Shown here piece by piece: positions 35,746-47,135 of a stretch of DNA of 64,000 nt. The notes under the pieces are model-generated. The model made no database searches. It saw nothing but the letters and a program-made list of their open reading frames with translations, and was not told where the DNA came from. Positions within the stretch are counted from its first letter, which is position 1. Each line of letters opens with the position of its first letter. Position numbers and translations under genes: made by a program. Origin of the DNA: Doryteuthis pealeii (taxonomy: Eukaryota > Mollusca > Cephalopoda > Myopsida > Loliginidae); the NCBI GenBank assembly GCA_023376005.1, contig CM042142.1:55659762-55723761 (forward strand), written 5' to 3'.

Positions 35746-36778
35746 TTTTTTTTACCCCCGGGAAAAGCACTGTTTAAACCCTAAGTTTTTTAGGAGAATA
35801 AACCGTATTTAGAACGCGGTGAGGAGAAGGGTGCCGCTTTTGAAGAAAGGAGACAAACGACTTTTTGTACTACAAAATAATTACAAAAATATAAAATAGG
35901 GATATACAAAACAAGTAAAGAGTTCAAAAGAGTTTGGTTGGTTAAGGTTGCAGATAAAAATGACTGCTGAACTTAGCTGTCTTGTTAGGTCTTGTTCCTC
36001 GTAACTTGTTCATGCCCTGTTGAAAAAAAAAGTTCGTAGTAGTTTGCGCTTGCCGTTCTTAGTCCCTAGATGGTGGACTGGCTACCAAGTCGTCGTCTTT
36101 AGGGGCTTCTAACGATGCGGTCTTGTGACTGCTAGCCAGGGATTGTGACAAAAGGGGCTGGATTCTTGGGACCTGTCCTTTTATAGTCAACCACACGTGA
36201 GCACTAGAAGCGCTGCGGTTGGCTAATTTAGCCTTTCGCATAACTGTCCCCTACAAATTCCAACAAATGACCTTGTTTCTATTTCGGCTTGCTGGGAAGT
36301 TGGAAAAAATATCATATTCATTTTCATTGATGGAACAAAGACAACATGCGACTAATTAGACTGAAAATCAATTCAGCTAATGAATTAATTGTCTCACAGC
36401 AAAGTGTAATATCTAAGGTATCACATACGTTCACTTGTTGACTACACTTCATTTAATAAATTGTTAATTGTTTATATCAAAAGGCAAAAGTTGACCAAAG
36501 GCAACATTTTATGCTTACAAAATGGATGAATCCAAATAAAAAGTTTTAAATAATTGATATCAATTAGTTCTTTAGAAGAAGAACAAGAAGCCAACGATTT
36601 GTTTAAATTGACAACGTTCTATTTAGTCAAGTGCGTGTATGGAGAGTTCGGAAAATTAAATCTTAACACATTCGGTTTCAATATCTAAAAAAAAAAGTGT
36701 ATTTGAAATATTCCTGAGATTCGGGAAGGATAAATATTTTATGTTAATTCAGTATCTCATTTTACAACCCCCCTCCCT
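35746..36778. other. no recognisable gene; possible minus-strand promoter
   Basis: On the minus strand a TATAAAA at 36185-36179 is preceded by 'agccaacc' and an E-box-like cacgtg. This could be an LTR or promoter remnant, but no LTR ends were found. The rest, including 36250-36778, is unique. Confidence 0.25.
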
Positions 36779-36794
36779 ATTTCTCTCTCTTTCT

Positions 36795-36855
<61 letters not shown>

Positions 36856-36900
36856 TTCTCTTTCTCTCTCTCTCTCTTTCTCTTTCTCTCTTTCTTTCTT
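36779..36900. repeat. (CT)n microsatellite
   Basis: Long CT run with occasional TTTCT interruptions. Reads as poly(Ser-Leu) in frame, which is not a gene. Confidence 0.95.
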
Positions 36901-37885
36901 TTATCTCAGCATTAAGAATAGCCAAAGTTTGACCAATTCCTATAACAAAATTTAAAAAAAAAAATGTAATAGAATTTTCAAAGATTTTTCAACTTTGTCA
37001 GAAAAACTAATTTGGAGATTGCACAGTTGCAGAAGAATTTTTTTTTTTCATTTTTAATCTTTTTTTAATTTTTAAAAATTTTTTAATCTTTTTTTAATTT
37101 TTTTTAATTATCATTTTTTTTACATTGTCGTCACATGACCATGTTCATTTTCAATTTTGTTCAAACAAAGATTAAATCAGATTTACTGTTTTGAAAATGG
37201 AGTGTTGTGAATGATTTAGGCTTTTCTCCTGTTGCATATTCATGCATATGGATTCTTGATTTGATATTTATAAAGTTAGAAGCCATTGAATAATAAACAA
37301 GCAAAAAAAATAAAAGGAATCTTTTTTTATTTTTATTAACTAAGTAAACAAATGGATCACGCATGATACTGTAACGTTGGTTCGAATTTATACATACTTT
37401 GCATACAAATTACTCCGACGAAGGTTAACGGACAAAACATTTAATATATACAGCACATGGATAACAGTTGATACAACGTACATAGTAAAAGAGTTACATA
37501 TATAATAGTACACAAATAAAGATAAAGACACATTCATGAATGGTACATTATAACATAAAGAGTACAGACATGAGACTAGGATAGTCCATGCTGTAAAGAA
37601 CTTACAGTAATGTAAGGGGGGCGGGAGCCCAACGAGAGGGGTTAGATAAAATCTACCCCATGTGGCTCGTAGTTGCTAAAACAGGAAGAAAGAGAGCGAA
37701 AGGGTTTGAACCCGGCGCTTAAATACTATGGTGCCCTAGCGGGCACCAGCAAACAAAAAGGGGCAGACAACTCCACCAGGCGAATACAAACTAACGCTAC
37801 AATACAATATGGACCCAAATTGTAAATACGATTCGCATTTAAGAAGTATACTCTCCGTAACGGTTATCGTCGCAGCAAATGGATC
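36901..37885. other. no recognisable gene
   Basis: AT-rich with stretches of 'ttttttaattttt', then moderately GC-rich unique sequence at 37600-37885 containing a tRNA-B-box-like 'gggtttgaacccggcg' (37701-37716) without a recognisable head. Confidence 0.5.
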
Positions 37886-38150
37886 GGCAAGATGTGACAC
37901 AAGGTCAGTAATTATGCAGAGCACCGCTGGTTTGAATTCAGAATTTTTCGTTCTCCTAAACTGGTTGCATAACCAAGTCTAAAAACCCAGATTTGCATAA
38001 TTATTTACCCATAGCTGGAGGGAGGACAGATGGATTCATGTTATTCCCAAGAGCATGATCGCGGAGTGAAACACGAACAGCCTCGTCCAGGATTTGAACC
38101 CATCTCACCGATTCCATTTCCTACGCCGGTAACCGTTACGCTAAGCGTGT
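37886..38150 (-). mobile_element. SINE family A, near full length
   Basis: In reverse: 3' end, body with 'tttacccatagctggaggga', B box in 'caggatttgaacccatctc', and a degraded head. Confidence 0.75.
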
Positions 38151-38477
38151 CTCAAATAAACAGTTACCTCTCGTGACCATAGGGAAGAATTTTTTTTTAA
38201 TTGAGAACAAAGATAGTTATGATTATGACCAGCTTCGATCAAAGTATTGACCTATGATACAAATACTTCAGACAGCTGCTAAATAAATTTTTACCGCATC
38301 ATCATCCTCATCATCAAGTTGTGCCGATAACATGAATCTTCATAATTCTTCCTCGCTACCCGACTATATCGGCCATCGATTAATGATATAAATTTTTATA
38401 AAAGAATATCAAAATGTTATATATCATTGTATAGGTCTGGTGTAAAACACACACACACACATACGCATATATTATAT

Positions 38478-38768
38478 GGAGGCGCGTGGTCAACTGGTTA
38501 GAGTCATAGGAAATGGACTCGTCAACCCAAGTTCAATTCCTGGACGAAACTGCTTGCATTTCACATAGCGCTAATACTCTTGGGAAAGGTATGAATCCAA
38601 TTCTCCCTCCCGCTATGGACAAATAGCAGGGCAGACTGGGATCTTTAACCATGGCTAAGTAACCAGTCTAGGAGAAGGAAAACTCTGAATTCAAACCTGT
38701 TAAACTCCTCTTAAGAAATTGACCTTGTGTCACATCCTGCTCGTGCGGAGGAGTTGGTAAATACTTAT
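38478..38768 (+). mobile_element. SINE family A, full length, plus orientation
   Basis: Head 'ggaggcgcgtggtcaactgg' with A box, B box 'aagttcaattcctgg', body and 3' end 'ttgtgtcacatcctgc ... ggaggagttggtaaatac'. The clearest plus-strand copy, useful as a family reference. Confidence 0.85.
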
Positions 38769-38779
38769 ATACTCACATT

Positions 38780-39080
38780 CTAAGGCACATCAGGTTGTGT
38801 AATGGTTAGCAAGGAAGACTGGCAAACCATGACTAGTGAGTTCGAACCTCACTGGGTGCCCCTTACATTCGATCTTGTGCCATATCTAAGCGAAGCTTAG
38901 TAAATAACTATATACTCAAATTCTCAACATCTGTGTCGTAAAGTGAGGAACTGATATTATCTGTGACCAAAAATAATCAGACGCCAAAATAATCTCCTTG
39001 GTCTAGCGTGAGTGAAAAGGGGATAGACCCCCTCGCTGTTTGACTGATGCCAACAATTAGCATGTTCTCCGACTTTACTT
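38780..39080 (+). mobile_element. chimeric SINE: family C head joined to family B tail
   Basis: The head at 38785-38925 ('tgtaatggttagcaaggaag', B box 'gagttcgaacctcactgggt') belongs to family C. From 38938 on the sequence follows the family B tail ('tcgtaaagtgaggaactgat', 'tccttggtctagcgtgag', 'ggggatagaccccctcgctg'). Confidence 0.65.
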
Positions 39081-39093
39081 ATTGATAACAAGA

Positions 39094-39205
39094 GGGGACA
39101 CCTCTTTATGTTGTAATGGTTAGCAAGCTAATATCACCATTGCTAATGAGTAGTGAGTTTGATCCTCACTAGGTGCCCATGCCCTTGAGCGAAATCTAAA
39201 CCACG
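39094..39205 (+). mobile_element. SINE family C head
   Basis: 'tgtaatggttagcaagctaa' and B box 'gagtttgatcctcactaggt', then 'gagcgaaatctaaaccacgg'. Ends without a B-type tail. Confidence 0.65.
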
Positions 39206-39239
39206 GTAAATAGCAATTTTTTATAACTTGCGGACATCT

Positions 39240-39495
39240 GGACTAGACTCCACCTGTTGGTTGATTGTTTTTTTTACGGCATTTCAATCCTTGTTGGGGT
39301 ATTTTATGCCAAAGACGTTTTATTTTATTTATTCTTGGTGGGTATATAAACTCAATTTTTTTTAAAAACTCATTTTTTTCTATTTAACTCAGGTACTACT
39401 ACTCCGAGTGGACCTGGGAGTAATGCCAATGAAAGGTTACTCCGCATTCCCCGGTGCTCCAAAATTGGAACTTCACCATTAGATACAGTTTAATC
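39240..39495 (-). repeat. interspersed repeat family D
   Basis: Reverse of the family, as at 51746-52125: 'ttacggcatttcaatccttg', 'gccaaagacgttttattt', then 'aaaattggaacttcaccatt'. Confidence 0.65.
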
Positions 39496-39536
39496 ACATT
39501 TTGTCTTTCATTGTTTGAGAGATGACCTGTAAGTGG

Positions 39537-39542
<6 letters not shown>

Positions 39543-39570
<28 letters not shown>

Positions 39571-39616
39571 TGCCAACCACCCCTATCGGTTAATTCCTGA
39601 CATGTCTTCTTCACGG

Positions 39617-39659
<43 letters not shown>
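39543..39659. repeat. two (CT)n tracts
   Basis: CT runs at 39543-39570 and 39618-39659, separated by a unique 48 bp. Confidence 0.95.
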
Positions 39660-39660
<1 letters not shown>

Positions 39661-39777
39661 CACACACACCCACACGCTCACATACATAATCTGCTAGACC
39701 ATTTCCTTTACAATGAAAATAATCAAGTTCTGGGTGCAAATGTGATCAGATGGGAGAATTGCCCAATCAGTTTCAAC

Positions 39778-39813
39778 CGATGATGATGATGGGGATGATG
39801 ATGATGATGATGA
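39778..39813. repeat. (GAT)n microsatellite
   Basis: gatgatgatgatggggatgatgatgatgat. It resembles the tails of the RTE-like LINEs, but no LINE body adjoins it. Confidence 0.85.
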
Positions 39814-40047
39814 TAGCACATCGAAGCAAAAGAAACAAGGCAATGATAATAGTCTAAAATGGGGGAGAGATAAAAAAACAACATTACATATCAGGTGGGT
39901 TGATTTTCTGATCAATAGATTTTGAGGGTTGATTTTTGCTGATTGGGCTTCTTTTCTCTCATATCAGGAGAGTAACTCATTTGTAATCAGTTATCGTACT
40001 CAGAGGGCAATGAAGGTGATATGTAAGTGATTGATTATTTATTGCAA

Positions 40048-40215
40048 AAATGTTCTGTCCATCAATTAGGTGCCGAGATAGAAAGGATTTCTTTAGCAGA
40101 AAGGGAGTGCAATAACAACAATTCAAGCGTGAATCGGCACAGAAGAGGGGATGGCAAAGAGAGAAGATATGAGTGTGTGTGTGTGTGTGTGTGTGTACAT
40201 ATATATATATATATA

Positions 40216-40256
<41 letters not shown>

Positions 40257-40370
40257 TGAGACGGAGAGAAACAAATGTTCTGTCCATCAATTAGGTGTCG
40301 AGATAGAAGGATTTCTTTAGCAGAAGGGGGTGCACAAAAACAATTCTAGCAAGAGTCGGTACAGAAAGGG

Positions 40371-40440
<70 letters not shown>
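40048..40440 (+). repeat. tandem duplication, each unit ending in (GA)n
   Basis: 'atgttctgtccatcaattag' begins a unit at about 40048 and again at 40274. Both continue through 'ttctttagcagaa' to a GA tract (40218-40252 and 40374-40437). The first unit also holds (GT)n and (AT)n at 40173-40217. Confidence 0.85.
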
Positions 40441-40443
<3 letters not shown>

Positions 40444-41214
40444 TAGGGGTGAGGAACAAATTGTGAAGATAAGGGATCTGCAAATTGATGTAAAAGAGTG
40501 CGGGGCCCCAATAAGGAAACGACCCAGGCAAATTTGGCAGAGGTTGTTCTATGTTTGGAGCGAGGACTGATTGTTTTGCGATTGACTAAAGAAAAGAGCT
40601 GGTTAAGCCAAGTTAATGAAAGGTTTAGATTTGTTCTAAATATGGACTGAGGTGTCACTGATTGCAGAACGAAGAGTTAAGCATTAAAATTGCATCCAGT
40701 ATTAAGTTAACTTCTCTATTATGGCTCACCTGACCTCCTCTCCTCCTCCTCCCCTCCTCCCTCGCTTCCTCCCCCTTCTTCTTCTTTCATGTGATAGTCT
40801 TTTCTTTCTTTTTCTCTCTCCTTCTTTTCTTTTCTTTCGTTCCCCTGTGTGTATCTTCATCAACCCGCCCCTCATTTTCGTTCTCTTTACCCGCCTTTTT
40901 TTTTTTGTCTCTTGTCGAATCCTATTTATTTCAGTTATAAATAGTTATAAATAAATAAGATAAAAATTACAACAATGAATACAATGCTAAAACAATGTCT
41001 AGCAAGTAACGCTAATTCACTTGAACCAATCTTAGAGAATAAAAGTTCTTTGTTAGAAAAATAGCCCGGGTGATTTTATGGCATAAAAGAATTTCCCCTT
41101 GAAAGTACGAAAGTTAATCTTTAATCTTTAATATTAAGCTATTTAACACTCGCTACCAGGTTGGTAATAGGGTTGACATGCCGTAAAACCCACTCAGCTT
41201 TTTCTCTAGGCGTT

Positions 41215-41540
41215 TCATCAGAGTCCAAGTGGTGCAGCCATACAGTAGCACTGATGCAGCTACAGCTTGGAAGAATTCTAACTTTACCTTATCAGAGAGA
41301 TCAGACTTCCATATAATGGATAATATGTTTATAACAGTCCATGTTTTTTTCTAAGCATATATTGATATTATTTTCTGTGGATGAGATATTACTACCTAAA
41401 TATGTGAATTGGTCTACTAATTTTCAAGTCTTGCCATCCAGTGTGGAGAGGTTAAAGCACATGATTGCGTTTCGTTAGAGTCCAAGTGGTGTAGCCATAC
41501 AGTAGCACTAACACGGCTACAGCTTCGAAGAAGTTGTTTT
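41215..41540 (-). pseudogene. two RTE-like LINE reverse-transcriptase fragments
   Basis: Minus-strand readings FFQAVAASVLLYGCTTWTLM (41310-41225) and FFEAVAVLVLLYGYTTWTLT (41535-41460) are the same RT C-terminal block. They are in direct repeat about 230 bp apart, with unrelated sequence between. Confidence 0.65.
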
Positions 41541-42184
41541 GGCAAAAATTATGCTGAGATCTGACAATCAAACCGGGAAAGCAAACTCCCTTCAAAAACA
41601 GAAATGATGCCGAGTAAAACATCTTTAAAGTTTTGACCTGTCTTGGATGGGGTCCGTCTGGATTTTTACTTAGGCTCGTGTTTCCACTGCAAACACTTCC
41701 CAGATTGGATCGTAAAGATAATTCTGATTCTAACGATGTCTTAATGCTGTTAATCACATCGACATTGTGGAAAACTGGAACAAGCCAGGGCTTCAAATGA
41801 GATACCCAGGGAATTAGATAAGAAATTTAACGGTCTAAAAGGTCTCATTTGTTTGTCTGTTATCTGGTTGCGGTATTCCGGAGACTTGGGGGGAAAACCC
41901 AGCCCCAGATCGTGTAGGCGAATGATGGGTGATTTCAGATCTCCACATATTCTCGAATGGATTCGGTGGGGTATGTGTGAGTAGGAGAAGGGCAGACGCG
42001 TTAGAGGGAACCTGGTGGCGCAGACGAAATTAGTGTCCCTTCCAAAGACTTTGGAGTAACCGCGTGAAAAGTTAAGATGAAACTTACTAATAACCCTAAC
42101 CCTAACATGCAACTTATTATCGACTGTGCTTCGCTTCAGACTGGTCTCCATCGATTACCCTATTGGTGTAAAAGAAAACAAGTT
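41541..42184. other. no recognisable gene
   Basis: Unique sequence. Two minus ORFs (41452-41796 and 41750-42151) overlap the LINE fragment or have no recognisable motif. Confidence 0.4.
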
Positions 42185-42690
42185 CAGCACAATTCATTGT
42201 TGCCGCCCTGTCGGCTGAGACTGTAGAATACGCCGACTGCACTTCTGTAGAGGGGTGAGGCCCCCTCACCACCACCTGTTGGCCGTGTGTGGCGACCCGT
42301 GATGCTTAAGGACGAAATCCTGATGGCTGAGCAGTCTATGATATGCAACATTCCATTTTGGTCCTTACTTATGCTAGACGGGCGGTCGGAGAGAGACCCC
42401 ACCCCCGATCAATCGGCTGGTCATGTCAACCCCTAACACCTGTATGATTATTCTAATCCGATTACCAGTATGGCAAGCCCCGATCCTTTTTTTATCATAT
42501 ATATGCTAGAAGGCGTTGGCTGAGGGTCTTAATGTCCTTGGCGTGAAGTTAACCTCTCTGATGGCGAAGTTCCAATTCTGGAGCTGTCGGGAATGTGGAG
42601 TACCCTTTCATCATCATTACTCCCATGTCAACTCTGGCCCTGATTGGTACTACCTGTTATGGTCCCATCTATAAGTTAAATAGAAAAAAA
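42185..42690 (+). repeat. interspersed repeat family D, long copy
   Basis: Starts with the 'gccctgtcggctgagactgt'-type block, also seen at 54690 and 62660, then 'aagttccaattctggagctg' and 'actacctgttatggtcccat'. A 'ccctaaccctaac' motif just before is not a telomere. Confidence 0.6.
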
Positions 42691-42803
42691 AAATTAGATT
42701 AAAAATATTAATTTAAACAAGAAATGACCAGCCCAACAAGAAAGAAGAAAGAACCAATAAGAAGTAAAAGCAACCCACAGGATCAGCCCAAGAAGGCAGC
42801 ACC

Positions 42804-42915
42804 GAGAAGAATATGACGACCAGCGAGTTAGAAATAGTAGAAGCAACGAGTAAGAATACTCGTCCCATTACTACTACTACTACTACTACTACTACAACAA
42901 CAACTACTACTACTA

Positions 42916-42980
<65 letters not shown>

Positions 42981-43176
42981 TTACACAACAAAGCAAATGC
43001 CATGATAGTTCCATGTATGTTATATATCCCTTATAACACATCGGGTATATAATGGAGAGAGAGAGAGAGAGAGAGAGAGTAGTAATGGGACGAGAAGAAT
43101 ATGACGACCGACGAGTTAGAAATAGTAGAAGCAGTGAGTAAGAACCCTCGTCTCATTACTACTACTACTACTACTA

Positions 43177-43224
<48 letters not shown>

Positions 43225-43311
43225 ATATACCCGATGTGTTATAAGGAATATATAACATACATGGAACTATCTACTCAACAGTTCCAGTGACCGGGCATTT
43301 GCTTTGTTGTG

Positions 43312-43385
<74 letters not shown>
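42804..43385. repeat. direct plus inverted duplication around (CT/GA)n
   Basis: 'gaagaatatgacgacc' opens a 75 bp block at 42806 and again, direct, at 43094. Each is followed by (ACT)n and (CT)n. The next block 'cgttacacaacaaagcaaat...gggtatataatggaga' (42979-43055) recurs inverted at 43219-43318. GA/CT tracts lie at 42919-42975, 43052-43080, 43181-43220 and 43314-43384. Confidence 0.85.
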
Positions 43386-43390
<5 letters not shown>

Positions 43391-43538
43391 TCTGTGCTAT
43401 CAGCACGACTTGATGATGATGATGAAAATAAACTCTCGAACTAACACAAGAGATCTGGAAAACGTCTTTTCAATAAGTAATAAGTTCGAAATTATTATCA
43501 AGATCCTTCATATAAACGTCACCAGTTGTAATTGCAAA

Positions 43539-44223
43539 TCTATACATATATAAAGGACAGTTGGTATGTATGTATGTATGTATGTGTATATGAGGTAAGG
43601 CAGCTCGAGCACCCTATCCTGAAGCGGCACATGACGGGTGGCAGGTTCTGCCTGTCGAGGGCTGGGCTTCTCAGTCACCCGTGGTTGCATGCGAGAGGAA
43701 TTCGAGAAGGGGGTTCATGTGTGACAGGGAACATAAAAACAAATTCGGACCAGTGGGCCATCTGCGTACTCACAACTGAACTACTTGTAGAAATGGCCTT
43801 CATCTGGAAAGAAGTGGCAATCACCGTGTGTGTATATACTGAAAGAACTACAAAAATAAAACAACAAAGTAAATATATATACACATTCACTATCACCAAA
43901 CTTTGCTTTTTGTGTAAAAATAAGACATGCTACAAAGAAAATATATAATAAGAAAGAGAGTAGGGGAAATATAGAGATAAGGGATGAGCACATAGAAGGG
44001 ATAATGCTAATCTGTTTCAATCAAACATAAAAGATTTTTTTATCTATATTCGAGAATATATTTAAAAATTAGAATTTGTATTGTAAGAGAAAGGGAAGCC
44101 ATTGGTGCGTTCATGATTAAAGCATACACAAATTAATTATGGAAGACCAGAATAATCAATGGATCTGCGAAATCAAATTCTAACACACCTTCTACACAGG
44201 CAACGCCGGGTAGCCGATTCTAG
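43539..44223 (+). mobile_element. non-autonomous Helitron
   Basis: Starts TCTATACATATATAAA directly after an A and ends ...gggtagccgattCTAG directly before a T, the terminal signature of Helitrons (A|TC...CTRR|T). A GC-rich stem-forming 'ggcaacgccgggtagcc' lies just inside the 3' end. 685 bp, no Rep/helicase. Compared with the copy at 30736-31015 it has about 230 extra bases (43595-43825) reading RFCLSRAGLLSHPWLH, similar to the C2H2-like tail of the LINE at 51.3 kb. Confidence 0.65.
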
Positions 44224-44227
44224 TTCG

Positions 44228-44535
44228 TTATAATGGCACCCCAAGGTGCCGTGACAACGGGAACCTACTGAATACATATATTCCTTCGTCTTTTTTTGGT
44301 GAATCTACCCTCTCCCTCTCCCTCTCTCTTCCCCCTCTCTCTCTGCCTCTCATTCTCTCGTATATTATCTGATCCCTAATCTGTATATAAACGCTACCCA
44401 TTATAGCAGCGAGTTTGTTAAAAAGGCACTCATAGATGTCGTACCAACAGGATATATGCATACATATATTCTATACTTACTTTATGAATCTCCTCTCCCT
44501 TTTCCTCTCCCCATCTGTCTGTCTGCCTGCCTGTC

Positions 44536-44580
<45 letters not shown>

Positions 44581-44786
44581 CTTTTGCTCGCGCTTACAGA
44601 CACACACTATCTGATCCCTATATATACAAACGCCACCCGTTATAACGGCACTCCAAGGTGTCGTACCAACGGGAACCTACTGCAAACATATATTCTCTAC
44701 TTTCTTTATGAATCTACTCTCTCCCTTTTCTTCTACCTCATCTCCCCTCAGTTAGTCTGTCTGTCTCTGTCCCTGTCTGTCTGCCT

Positions 44787-44826
<40 letters not shown>

Positions 44827-44870
44827 ACGTTTACAGACACACACCATCTGATCCCTACTCCTCCTAATAC
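44228..44870 (+). repeat. three-copy tandem repeat (about 220 bp) with (CT)n in each unit
   Basis: 'cgttataatggcacccca', 'aacgggaacctactg', 'catatattc..tactt', a CT tract, then 'acagacacacac.atctgatccct' repeat three times, with CT tracts near 44308-44350, 44540-44578 and 44786-44826. The middle unit is shorter and more diverged. Confidence 0.75.
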
Positions 44871-45263
44871 TTGATCAAAACATTGGTGTCATTTACAGAA
44901 CTGTAAGGCTTCATAACTTCGTTTTCTAAGGAGCTGTCCTTTGGGCAAACATTGACATCTTCCAAATATTAACTTTGTGTGAAATCTCCTCATTGACCAT
45001 AAACATTTCCCACGGCAAGATTTGATCACATGAACTCTTCATACGATCCAGGTATGGCATCTTTTATTTCCATTGCCATATCACCAGACCGAGCATTGAT
45101 CTGCTGAAAAGGTCCTGCGGCAGCTCAATGCAAAATGTAAATATTTACTAAGGTAAACTTAGTCAGACACAAGGCTTCGCAAATAGAGCGCCTAGTTTGA
45201 CTTCATGTTGTTACACATTTTAAATCAGGTCATTACTTTGTTAAACCCAAATGCATTAAAAAA
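44871..45263. other. no recognisable gene
   Basis: Unique sequence, nothing supported. Confidence 0.5.
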
Positions 45264-45540
45264 TGAAGGTTTATTACACAAACCATCCGAGTGAGACGAA
45301 CAAGACATGCTGGACAAGCAAGGACGAACTCATAAGCGACGTTCTCCAGTGGAAACCGGCACATGGACAGGTTAGAGCGGGTAGACTAGCAAAGACCTAC
45401 ATTGACCAGCTTTGCACGGATACTGGATACTGCGTAGAGGACCTCTCGAGGGCAATGAATGATAGGGTCGACTGGCGAGATATTGTCATGGATATCCGTG
45501 TTGCTGCTGCTGCTGCTGATGATGATGATAATTTCACAAA
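45264..45540 (+). pseudogene. RTE-like LINE 3' end with (GCT/GAT)n tail
   Basis: An open frame reads TSKDELISDVLQWKPAHGQ, AKTYIDQLCTDTGYCVEDLS and DWRDIVMDIRV, then poly-Ala and poly-Asp from the gctgctgct/gatgatgat tail. The best preserved RTE C-terminus in the window. 5' truncated. Confidence 0.7.
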
Positions 45541-45542
45541 AT

Positions 45543-45768
45543 CTTTTTAGCTCACTCGGTAGAACATCCGACTAAGAACCACAAGGTTCCGGGTTCAGCG
45601 CATAAGTAGCACAGTATGGATCCGTGTGGTAAAGTGGAGAGCTAATGATAGGTGTAGCGCTCCACCTTATACAACCAAAACAATCTTATTGGTGTAGTGC
45701 TAGTGAAAAAGGGATAGACTCTTTTGCTGACGGGCTGATACCGACCATAGACCACCCTGCCTACTTCA
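45543..45768 (+). mobile_element. SINE family B
   Basis: A box 'tagctcactcggtagaac', B box 'aaggttccgggttcagcg' with a short deletion after it, body 'gtgtggtaaagtggagagct' and tail. It abuts the LINE tail, so one inserted at the edge of the other. Confidence 0.75.
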
Positions 45769-45959
45769 CTACTTTTTTTTAACCGTATAACAAACGTTAT
45801 GTGAGGTAAGTCCGGATATGATATCAAAGAAAAAGTCGACTGCAAGGGAAAATGACGTCCTAGTCCTGTTCAAAGAACTCGACTTGCTGTTGCGTAGCGG
45901 CTCCCATTTTGAATGCCAGTGATGCTGTATCATATAAAAAATAATCGTAGATCCTGGTC

Positions 45960-46200
45960 AACGCCAGGGCTCCAGTGGCTTCGGCCCTGGATCTTTACAA
46001 GTTAATAGCGTCGATCCCAGGGGGCTATCCCCCAGGCAATACCTGCCCCCTTGATTTAAAGGGGCAGGGCTGGGTTTATTGCCCAGTGCCTGAAGGGGAA
46101 TGCCGACGGGATCGACGCAATTTTTCACCCGCCACCCATGCGCTTCGGTTTGTGGGTGGTCCCACGTTAATAGGGCCTTGTGCCTAACCCGTACAAGTGG
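45960..46200 (+). repeat. interspersed repeat family G with 11 bp inverted repeat
   Basis: Matches 35572-35745. gcgtcgatccc at 46008-46018 is exactly inverted at 46108-46118, enclosing GC-rich 'gggctatcccccaggc' and 'ttaaaggggcagggctgg'. No ORF. Confidence 0.55.
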
Positions 46201-46708
46201 GGTACGAGGTAAATACAATATAAAAAAATAATCGTCGTATACTTATCTCATTGTCTGTGCTACTTGGAGAAGGTCGAATCTGGCAGTTGGGTCTGATGTT
46301 GAGTGGGCTGGCAATTCTTTAATGTTTTGAGTCTGGAACCGACCTGGGATACTGGAGAACATCTTGCCTCGTGCCATTTATAGTTTTTTTTTTTAGTAAT
46401 AACACCAGGTGACTTATCTTTTTCTCACGATTTTTTTTATTTTCACCCAAGTCAAACTTCCCTGAGCGAGAGACACATCTCACCCAGTCAACGCATGATC
46501 CCAAACCGACCAAACATTCTCACCTCTTACTCTTACTCTTTCGCACTTCGCCACGTGACGTCTCCTCGACGAATGAGAAAACGCTGTGTGGCGTTATGCT
46601 GACTCATCCTAAAGATTTTCCGTGCTAATCTACACGTAATTCTTATATTCCCCCCAAAAAAAACTTTTCTATGCTAATTTACACGTAACTATTACATTCC
46701 TGTCCTCC
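46201..46708. other. no recognisable gene
   Basis: Unique sequence, nothing supported. Confidence 0.5.
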
Positions 46709-46754
46709 ACTACTCTCTCTCTCTCTCTCCCTCTCCCCTTCTCTCTCTCTCTCT

Positions 46755-46813
<59 letters not shown>
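46709..46813. repeat. (CT)n microsatellite
   Basis: Long CT run with a few CCCTCT and CCTT interruptions. Confidence 0.95.
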
Positions 46814-46815
<2 letters not shown>

Positions 46816-47135
46816 GTTACAGCGACTTCACACACTTATCACAGCCAAACTTTTCGTTTTCAAAACAGTTTACAAAGTTCTCTTACGTGTTCGCTATCAG
46901 CGACCCCATTGTGTTCACCTTAATCTCGACCACTGTCTGAGCTTTTCACCCATTGCAAATTTAGCTTTGGTATGTGTCACATGTATGGCAAATGTGGGCT
47001 ATATGTATTTACCCAACTCTTCCTCCAATTCATCTGTTGTGACACTTTTGTTTGGCATGGTGATATATTTTACATTATTTATTGTTACTGTACTCTACTT
47101 AAAATACTTCTAACAACTAAAACTTTATTAATATT
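46814..47135. other. ORF of unknown status
   Basis: A 99-codon plus-strand ORF (46814-47113) begins right after the CT tract. It is Leu/Val-rich with a hydrophobic C-terminal stretch (LLFGMVIYFTLFIVTVLYLK), but no family is recognised. A chance ORF is at least as likely as a gene. Confidence 0.15.

Noticed and set aside
42091..42106. ccctaaccctaac resembling vertebrate telomere repeat
   Set aside because: Only two units, not an interstitial telomere.
36741..46813. ORFs with poly(Ser-Leu), poly(Arg-Glu) or poly-Val/Thr
   Set aside because: Pure read-through of (CT)n, (GA)n and (ACT)n microsatellites.
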